10,656 nucleotides of DNA from an uncultured Oscillochloris sp. Lineage in GTDB: Bacteria; Chloroflexota; Chloroflexia; Chloroflexales; Chloroflexaceae. The notes beneath the pieces were generated by a model. It searched no databases, was not told the origin of the DNA, and was given only the letters and a program-made list of their open reading frames with translations. Of the stretch, positions 5,740 through 10,656 are shown one piece after another (within the stretch, counting starts at the first letter, position 1; every line of letters starts with the position of its first letter). The DNA lies in contig CAIRDL010000396.1 of assembly GCA_903877345.1 (NCBI GenBank), positions 1-10,656 on the forward strand, in the 5' to 3' direction. Both the position numbers and the translations under genes were made by a program.

Positions 5740-7179
5740 ATGACCCAACCGCTGCCCTCAATGCGCTGGCCCAACCGCGTCGCGCTTGCCTGGGCCGTAC
5801 TGGTGGCGGTCGCCTTGTTTGCGCTTTTTCCCGAGACGCGGTTCGACGACCCGTTCATTACCTACCGCTACGCAGCGAACCTCGCTCATGGTGTGGGCTT
5901 CGTCTACAATCCCGGTGAGCGCATTCTCAGCACGACCGCGCCGCTTTACGCCCTAGTCTTGACCCCCGCCGCTGCCGTTGGTCTGTCCTTGCCTGTGATT
6001 AGCAATGGCCTTAGTTGTTTGAGCCTCGGTGCTGGAGCGTTGGCGCTCTGGCACATGGGCCGGGTTGCCGCGCAACGTGTGGCGGGAGCCGTGGCAGCCC
6101 TGCTCTTCCCGCTTTCGCCCTTTCTGGTGCCGACGTTGGGAGCCGAGACCGCCAGTTTCATCGCGCTGACGCTGTGGGGCTTGGTTGCCGCCTGGTCGGG
6201 CCGTCCGATCCTGGCGGGACTCCTGCTCGTTAGCGCAACGCTCACGCGGGGCGATGCGGCGCTGGGTCTCGTCTTGGCGGGCTTTGTCCTTGCCATGCGC
6301 TGGGGGTGGCGTTCTGCCCTAACCTTCGGCACAATCTGTGGGTTCGTGCTCACCCCGTTTCTGCTAATGAGTTGGTGGTACTACGGCACGCCTTTACCCG
6401 CGACCTTGGGGGCGAAGCGGAGCCAAGCGCAGATCCCTGGGAGCCGCAGTTACCTCCAAGGTTTGCTTGACTACCTCCGGGGTATGGTGGTGCAGCCCCT
6501 GTTCTGGCCCACCGTCGGCCTAACGCCACTAGGCTTGGTCGCGGCAGTGCGCGACAACGGCCCCTTGGCCCTGACGGTTGCTTGGGGGCTTCTGCATGCG
6601 TTAGCTTACAGTCTCATCGGGGTAACAGCGTACTTCTGGTACTACGCGCCTGCCTTCGTCGGCCTGTTGGCGGCGGTCGCCCTTGGTGCCGAACTGCTGG
6701 CCCGTTGGCTGACGCGGCGGGCTGGGCTAAGAGCGGGCCGCAGTGTCGTCGCTACCCTCATTTTCGTAGTGCTTATCGGCCATCTCGGAGCCGTGCGCGA
6801 CATCTTCGTAGCGCCTCAACCCCGGATGGCGCTGTATCACCAAGTCGGCCTGTGGCTCCAAGCGCATACCCCTGTCGGGTCGCAGGTAGGCACCTTAGAG
6901 ATTGGCGTGATCGGCTTCTACGGCGAACGCCCGATGGTTGATTTCGCGGGCCTCATCCAGCCCGAAGTCAGCCGTGTGCTTGCCGGAGGCGGTGATTATG
7001 CCGCCGCTGCTCGCTACGCCATCGCCCACTATCGGCCCACCTACTTGGTCAACCAAGAGACAACGATGGCGCTCCTAAGCGCTGACCCGGCACTCCAAGC
7101 GCATTGCACTGAGGCAGTCGCCCTGCCTGATCCGCGCTACGCCACTCCATTGGTCATCGCCCGTTGCGTCTGGCCCTGA
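5740..7179 (+). CDS. GT-C type integral membrane glycosyltransferase
   Basis: A 479-residue polytopic protein with about ten hydrophobic segments over residues 13-350 and a C-terminal soluble part (about 353-479). The first outer loop carries R-F-D36-D37-P-F-I-T-Y-R-Y-A-A-N-L, the Asp pair of GT-C enzymes that use polyprenyl-phosphate sugars, followed by G-V-G-F-V-Y-N-P-G-E-R, as in arabinofuranosyl- and mannosyltransferase relatives. The Y-F-W-Y-Y-A-P-A segment near 298-305 and the D-F-A-G-L-I-Q-P-E stretch at 401-409 are also typical of these families in this kind of bacterium. It probably transfers a sugar to a surface glycan or glycoprotein on the outer face of the membrane; sugar and acceptor are unknown. 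The start is uncertain: TTG 5707, ATG 5740 and ATG 5761 are in frame and none has a clear Shine-Dalgarno site. ATG 5740 was chosen as the first ATG before the first membrane helix. It is followed by a 148-bp gap to the rhamnosidase gene. Confidence 0.82.
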   Translation: MTQPLPSMRWPNRVALAWAVLVAVALFALFPETRFDDPFITYRYAANLAHGVGFVYNPGERILSTTAPLYALVLTPAAAVGLSLPVISNGLSCLSLGAGALALWHMGRVAAQRVAGAVAALLFPLSPFLVPTLGAETASFIALTLWGLVAAWSGRPILAGLLLVSATLTRGDAALGLVLAGFVLAMRWGWRSALTFGTICGFVLTPFLLMSWWYYGTPLPATLGAKRSQAQIPGSRSYLQGLLDYLRGMVVQPLFWPTVGLTPLGLVAAVRDNGPLALTVAWGLLHALAYSLIGVTAYFWYYAPAFVGLLAAVALGAELLARWLTRRAGLRAGRSVVATLIFVVLIGHLGAVRDIFVAPQPRMALYHQVGLWLQAHTPVGSQVGTLEIGVIGFYGERPMVDFAGLIQPEVSRVLAGGGDYAAAARYAIAHYRPTYLVNQETTMALLSADPALQAHCTEAVALPDPRYATPLVIARCVWP

Positions 7180-7265
7180 GGAGTCGCTCCACGTCGGCTA
7201 CGCTTAACAAGGCTGTTTCCGCGCTGGAATGGTGTAAAACTGCAAGGGGTATCGCCAGGGGCACA

Positions 7266-7274
7266 TGTTATAAT
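7266..7274 (+). promoter_or_regulatory. Extended -10 promoter for the GH78 gene
   Basis: TGTTATAAT holds a perfect TATAAT (7269-7274) with the TGn extension, 53 bp upstream of the start codon. No -35 is seen (GGGGTA at standard spacing). It suggests that the GH78 and downstream glycosidase genes form a separate transcription unit from the glycosyltransferase, with a leader of about 47 nt. Confidence 0.55.
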
Positions 7275-7327
7275 CAGGCCACGCTGCGTGGGTACGTTGA
7301 CGTAGCTTCGTTCTAGACTGTAGTCTC

Positions 7328-10201
7328 ATGAGTCGACGACTTAAAACTCTAAGCCGCATCCTGCTGCTCTTGGTTGCTATCCCTTGGTTTCTTTCAACGC
7401 TACCCGGTACCCAACCAACCCTAGCGCGTGCCGCGAATGGCGAACGCTATCGCGTCTACCTCCCAACGGTGGCGGCGGGCGACAGTTTTGGTAGGCTCCC
7501 CGCAGTCTGGGCTAGTGGCAGTTCCGGCAATTACGCCGTTACGCTCTTTCGCTACAGCTTCACCCTGGATCAGCCGATTCTGACGGCGACGCTCGAGATC
7601 TTCGCCGATACACGCTACCAGGCTTGGCTGGATGCCACCGCGCTCGGCAGTGGCCCCGCCCGCTTCAGCCGCACCACCCACGAGTATGACGTGCTGCCCC
7701 TTGATACGCTTACAGCGGGCCGTCACGTCCTCGCGGTTCTGGTGCAGTGGGCACCTAACAACCGCCGTTCGGAGTCAAGCATTCCCCATTTGCGGGCGCG
7801 TATGCTTGGCGGGCCGACAGCCATCGCCCCCACGCCTAGTGCGTGGCGTGTGCTTGCGAGCCGTGCCTGGAATCTTGAGGCGGCCCCCGTCCACAGTTGG
7901 GGGCTGCTTGGCCCTTCAGAACTCCTCGACTTCCGCCGCCTCCCCACTGCTTGGACGAGTCTTGCCTTTGACGATAGCAGTTGGCCCCCAGCGGTGGCGG
8001 TACAGCCGCCGGTCGCCGCGTACCAGCCCCGTTCGCTTGAACGCCTCAGTGCGGTGCCGACCCCGCTTACGCTGCTCGCCAGTGGCACGCTGCTCCCCGG
8101 GTACTGGGTGGGCGAATTGACCCCAGGAACTGATGGCGTGGCTTTGTATCGCTTCACCCTTAGTGCCCCGACGGTCGTAGCGCTTCAGACCCTCAACGCG
8201 CCCGGTCTGCCTGAGCCGACGGCCAGTGTTAGCCTCAACCAGACCTCGCTCAGTTGGCAGGCGCTTGATGGTGAGCCGCCCGATCTTCTGGTTGCTACGC
8301 GGACACTCCCCGCCGGAAATCACGAACTCCGCGTGAGTGGCCTCGCTGTGGGAAGTGTGACGTGGCCGTTTGCCATCTCGACCCGCAATATCAGCAGTGA
8401 GCGCCCGCCATTTGGTCAAGGCACGCACGCCGGACGACGCCTGCTTTTGGCGGGACTGATCCCGCAGGTCGTCGCCCGCTCACGTCCCGCGCAGAGCAGC
8501 GTCACCTTGGTTTTCACGACGACGCCTGCCTACGCGATTCTCGACCTCGGGCGAACGACGCACGGGCGGTTACTCGCCGAGGCCAGTGGCTCCGCTGGCG
8601 TGGTGATTGATAGTGGTTGGGATGAACGGCTCTGGAATGGAGCGCGCCCGCTGCCGTATCCCGGTTCGCTGCACCCTGAATGGAACCAGAGCGACTCCTG
8701 GGTACTCGATGGCAGCCCACGAACGTTAACGACCATTGATGCCCGCGCCGGTCGCTATCTGCTGCTTGTGGCTTGGGGGCCGGGTACGGTGCGCCTCGAC
8801 AACCTGCGGGTCAGCGAGGAACGCTACCCCGTGACGCTGGAGGGCAGCTTTGACTCAGATCGCCCTCTGCTTAACCAGATCTGGCAGATCGGCGTTGCGA
8901 CGCTTTATGCCAATATGAGCGATGCCTACGCTGACCCTTGGCGCGAGCGCGGTCAGTGGTGGGGTGACGCCTATGTCGAGGATCACGTCAATAGTGTGGC
9001 CTTTGGTGATGCGTTGCTCTTGCGGCGTGGCGTACTGCTCATGGCCGAAGCGGCGCTGCAGAACAAGGGCCGTGCCCTCGCCCTCGCCCCCAATGGCGAA
9101 GGGGTGGCGATGGTTGACTATGGCATGCTGTGGGTGCAGAGTACCCGCGACTACCTTACGCGCACCGGCGACACGGCCCTAGTCGGCCAAGTTTACCCGG
9201 CGCTGCGCGCCTTCCTCACCTTTCTTGAGCAACAGGAGAACGCGAGTACCGGGTTGATCGAGCTGCCGGAGGGCCATTGGAGCAGGACGGCCTATATCGA
9301 TTCGAGCAGTTACCTTGACCGGACTGGACAAACCACGGCGGTCAACGCCATGTACTACGGGACGTTGCTTGATGCGTCTGTCCTCGCCCGCGTTGCTGGT
9401 GATAGTGACGGTGCCGATGCCTACAGCGCCAAGGCGAACGCGGTACGGGCGCAGGTCAACCGGTACCTCTACCGGCCCGCCCAGGGGTCTTATGTCGCCG
9501 CCATCGTCAATGGGCGCGAGACCGCACCAACGCCCCAGGCTCAGGCGCTTGCCTTAGCCTATGATCTGCCGACGAGCAGCGAGACGCCACGGGTCGCTGA
9601 TGCGCTCCTTGCCAGCCTCGGCACGCCCGAAACCCCCATTGTGCAAGTGTATGGGATGTTCTGGGTGCTGAAGGGGCTTGGACAGGCTGATCACACCAGT
9701 GCGGCGGTTGATGTGATCGAGCGCTTCTTTGGCCGTATGGCTGAGCGCGGCGCGACAACGTGGTGGGAAAACTTTGGGGCGCTTGACCACTACACCGCCA
9801 GCCTTTCCCACGGTTGGGGCGGTTCACCTACATGGTTCCTGAGCCAGTACGTGCTTGGCTTGCGCCGCGACAGCCCCCAAACGTGGACTGTCCGCCCCCA
9901 ACTGAGTGGTCTCACGCGGGCTGCCGGGGCGCTCCCCTTCGGCACCGGCACGCTCCGTGTAAGTTGGCTCGCGCCAAGTTGTAGCCAGTTCACGCTGCAA
10001 TTAACAGCCCCCGAGGCAACGACCGGACACGTCATTTTGCCCGCTGGTAGCACCAGCATTATGCTGAATGACCGCCTGATTTGGCTTGATGGCACGCCCC
10101 GTGGCGGTGAGCCGGTCAGCGTGACGGCCAATGGGATCGAAGTCACGCTTCCTGAAGGCACCTACAACTTTAACATACAACACACCTGTTCGGTTAACTA
10201 A
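7328..10201 (+). CDS. Secreted GH78 alpha-L-rhamnosidase-like glycoside hydrolase
   Basis: A 957-residue exported enzyme expected to remove terminal alpha-L-rhamnose from polysaccharides or glycosides by inversion. Residues 1-35 are a signal peptide (R-R and K at the start, cleavage after L-A-R-A). Y44-L-P-T-V48 follows. About 68-160 form an N-terminal beta domain (F-R-Y-S-F-T-L, then A-D-T-R-Y-Q-A-W-L), about 165-350 a further beta domain, about 395-495 the rhamnosidase beta domain (I-L-D-L-G-R-T-T-H-G-R), 505-846 the (alpha/alpha)6 barrel and 850-957 the C-terminal beta domain. The catalytic region is intact: D536-P-W-R-E540-R-G-Q-W-W-G-D547 matches the general-acid segment of GH78, and Glu814 in T-T-W-W-E-N-F matches the second conserved Glu. 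L-S-H-G-W-G-G-S-P-T-W then precedes the barrel end. The ATG at 7328 has no Shine-Dalgarno site and lies next to a small hairpin. Specificity is inferred from the family; relatives with other substrates exist. Confidence 0.9.
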   Translation: MSRRLKTLSRILLLLVAIPWFLSTLPGTQPTLARAANGERYRVYLPTVAAGDSFGRLPAVWASGSSGNYAVTLFRYSFTLDQPILTATLEIFADTRYQAWLDATALGSGPARFSRTTHEYDVLPLDTLTAGRHVLAVLVQWAPNNRRSESSIPHLRARMLGGPTAIAPTPSAWRVLASRAWNLEAAPVHSWGLLGPSELLDFRRLPTAWTSLAFDDSSWPPAVAVQPPVAAYQPRSLERLSAVPTPLTLLASGTLLPGYWVGELTPGTDGVALYRFTLSAPTVVALQTLNAPGLPEPTASVSLNQTSLSWQALDGEPPDLLVATRTLPAGNHELRVSGLAVGSVTWPFAISTRNISSERPPFGQGTHAGRRLLLAGLIPQVVARSRPAQSSVTLVFTTTPAYAILDLGRTTHGRLLAEASGSAGVVIDSGWDERLWNGARPLPYPGSLHPEWNQSDSWVLDGSPRTLTTIDARAGRYLLLVAWGPGTVRLDNLRVSEERYPVTLEGSFDSDRPLLNQIWQIGVATLYANMSDAYADPWRERGQWWGDAYVEDHVNSVAFGDALLLRRGVLLMAEAALQNKGRALALAPNGEGVAMVDYGMLWVQSTRDYLTRTGDTALVGQVYPALRAFLTFLEQQENASTGLIELPEGHWSRTAYIDSSSYLDRTGQTTAVNAMYYGTLLDASVLARVAGDSDGADAYSAKANAVRAQVNRYLYRPAQGSYVAAIVNGRETAPTPQAQALALAYDLPTSSETPRVADALLASLGTPETPIVQVYGMFWVLKGLGQADHTSAAVDVIERFFGRMAERGATTWWENFGALDHYTASLSHGWGGSPTWFLSQYVLGLRRDSPQTWTVRPQLSGLTRAAGALPFGTGTLRVSWLAPSCSQFTLQLTAPEATTGHVILPAGSTSIMLNDRLIWLDGTPRGGEPVSVTANGIEVTLPEGTYNFNIQHTCSVN

Positions 10202-10213
10202 TGAGCTTTTAGA

Positions 10214-10242
10214 TTCACCACAAAGACACAAAGGCACGAAGA
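10214..10242 (+). repeat. Octamer tandem repeat abutting and entering a start codon
   Basis: Three imperfect 8-bp units, CACAAAGA (10219-10226), CACAAAGG (10227-10234) and CACGAAGA (10235-10242), follow TTCAC. The last A is the first base of the ATG of the next gene, and AAAGG in the second unit lies seven bases upstream at a good Shine-Dalgarno distance. The element occupies most of the 40-bp gap between the two glycosidase genes. The same C-R-C-A-A-A-G-N unit occurs at 2487-2510. Confidence 0.85.
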
Positions 10243-10656
10243 TGCTAATGAAGCCGATCCGCCCCCACTTGGTCTTCGCCCTCTTCCTGGCCCTGACGAT
10301 CCTCCTCGTGCAGGCTCCGTCCAATGCGCGCTCGGCGGGCAGTCTGAAGACCTATCTCCCACTGGTTAGCCGCATGAGTATGCCTTCGATCTTCGGCTTC
10401 GAGGCTCGCCCCGAGGTCATTGCCAGCGATACCCGCGTGGTCGAGCAGGCCCGCCAACTTGGGGCGCGCTGGTCGCGGATGAACATTGTCAGTTGGCGGG
10501 CGGTACAGCCCACCCTCGACCGGAACTACAACTGGAAGGCCCTCGCCGCCTTCGAGCAAGCCCTGGCGGTGAATGTCTCGCTCAAGCTCGATCCGGTAGT
10601 CATCGTTGACGACTCGCCGACGTGGGCCACCGTTAAGCCTACATCGTGCGGAGCGA
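10242..10656 (+). CDS. Secreted TIM-barrel glycosidase-like protein (3' partial)
   Basis: The first 138 residues of a gene that runs out of the window. Residues 1-32 are a signal peptide (basic N-terminus, Leu/Phe/Ala core, cleavage near N-A-R-S-A). Y38-L-P-L-V42 follows, as in the GH78 protein. From about residue 50 the sequence has the first beta/alpha units of a clan GH-A-like TIM barrel: F-G-F-E-A, then L-G-A-R-W-S-R-M-N-I-V-S-W-R-A-V-Q-P-T, N-Y-N-W-K-A-L, and V-V-I-V-D-D-S-P-T-W-A at strand three. Catalytic residues lie beyond the window, so the family (GH5, GH39, GH42 or unassigned) cannot be named. ATG 10242 and ATG 10248 are in frame; 10242 fits the AAAGG spacing. The gap of 40 bp to GH78 suggests one transcript and a joint role in breaking down an external glycan. 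Confidence 0.75.
   Translation, partial: MLMKPIRPHLVFALFLALTILLVQAPSNARSAGSLKTYLPLVSRMSMPSIFGFEARPEVIASDTRVVEQARQLGARWSRMNIVSWRAVQPTLDRNYNWKALAAFEQALAVNVSLKLDPVVIVDDSPTWATVKPTSCGA

Noticed and set aside
10001..10324. A 107-residue minus-strand reading frame containing F-V-P-L-C-L-C-G-E
   Set aside because: That peptide is the translation of the octamer repeat at 10214-10242, and the frame overlaps the ends of two clear plus-strand genes.

Overview
The window (about 60% GC by eye) looks like a chromosomal segment of a member of the Chloroflexota, probably a filamentous or phototrophic Chloroflexales relative. This placement is an inference from the style of the secreted proteins (a Y-L-P-x-V motif just after the signal peptide), the GGQGVN variant of RF2 and the types of dispersed intergenic repeats. 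No rRNA or taxonomic marker was compared. No tRNA, rRNA, CRISPR array, insertion sequence or phage gene was seen.

Left part (1-2400): the 3' part of a gene for a single-pass membrane protein with a beta-sandwich-like outer domain. A perfect 28-bp palindrome separates it from a convergent hotdog-fold acyl-CoA thioesterase gene. That gene diverges from a single-domain response regulator, which converges on a HIT-family nucleotide phosphorylase/hydrolase gene. These are ordinary short housekeeping or signalling genes with good ribosome binding sites.

Middle part (2400-5064, minus strand): a repeat-bearing spacer, then a two-gene unit of prfB (release factor 2) followed 4 nt later by a secreted, membrane-anchored peptidase MA-type zinc metallopeptidase. 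prfB carries the classic autoregulatory +1 frameshift site (CTT TGA C after a Shine-Dalgarno-like CGGGGG), so the full 366-residue protein is split over two frames. The peptidase ribosome binding site lies in the last two codons of prfB.

Right part (5065-10656, plus strand): a 675-bp spacer rich in inverted repeats, then an integral-membrane GT-C type glycosyltransferase, a secreted 957-residue GH78 alpha-L-rhamnosidase-like enzyme, and the start of a second secreted protein that looks like a TIM-barrel glycosidase (cut by the window end). This is a small cell-surface glycan locus: one gene likely builds or decorates lipid-linked or surface glycans, and the exported pair likely trims rhamnose-containing polysaccharide.

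The most distinctive signals are the RF2 frameshift site, at least five kinds of short dispersed repeats confined to intergenic DNA (one providing the ribosome binding site and first base of a gene), and the shared post-signal-peptide Y-L-P-x-V tag. I see no clearly novel multi-gene defence or mobile system.
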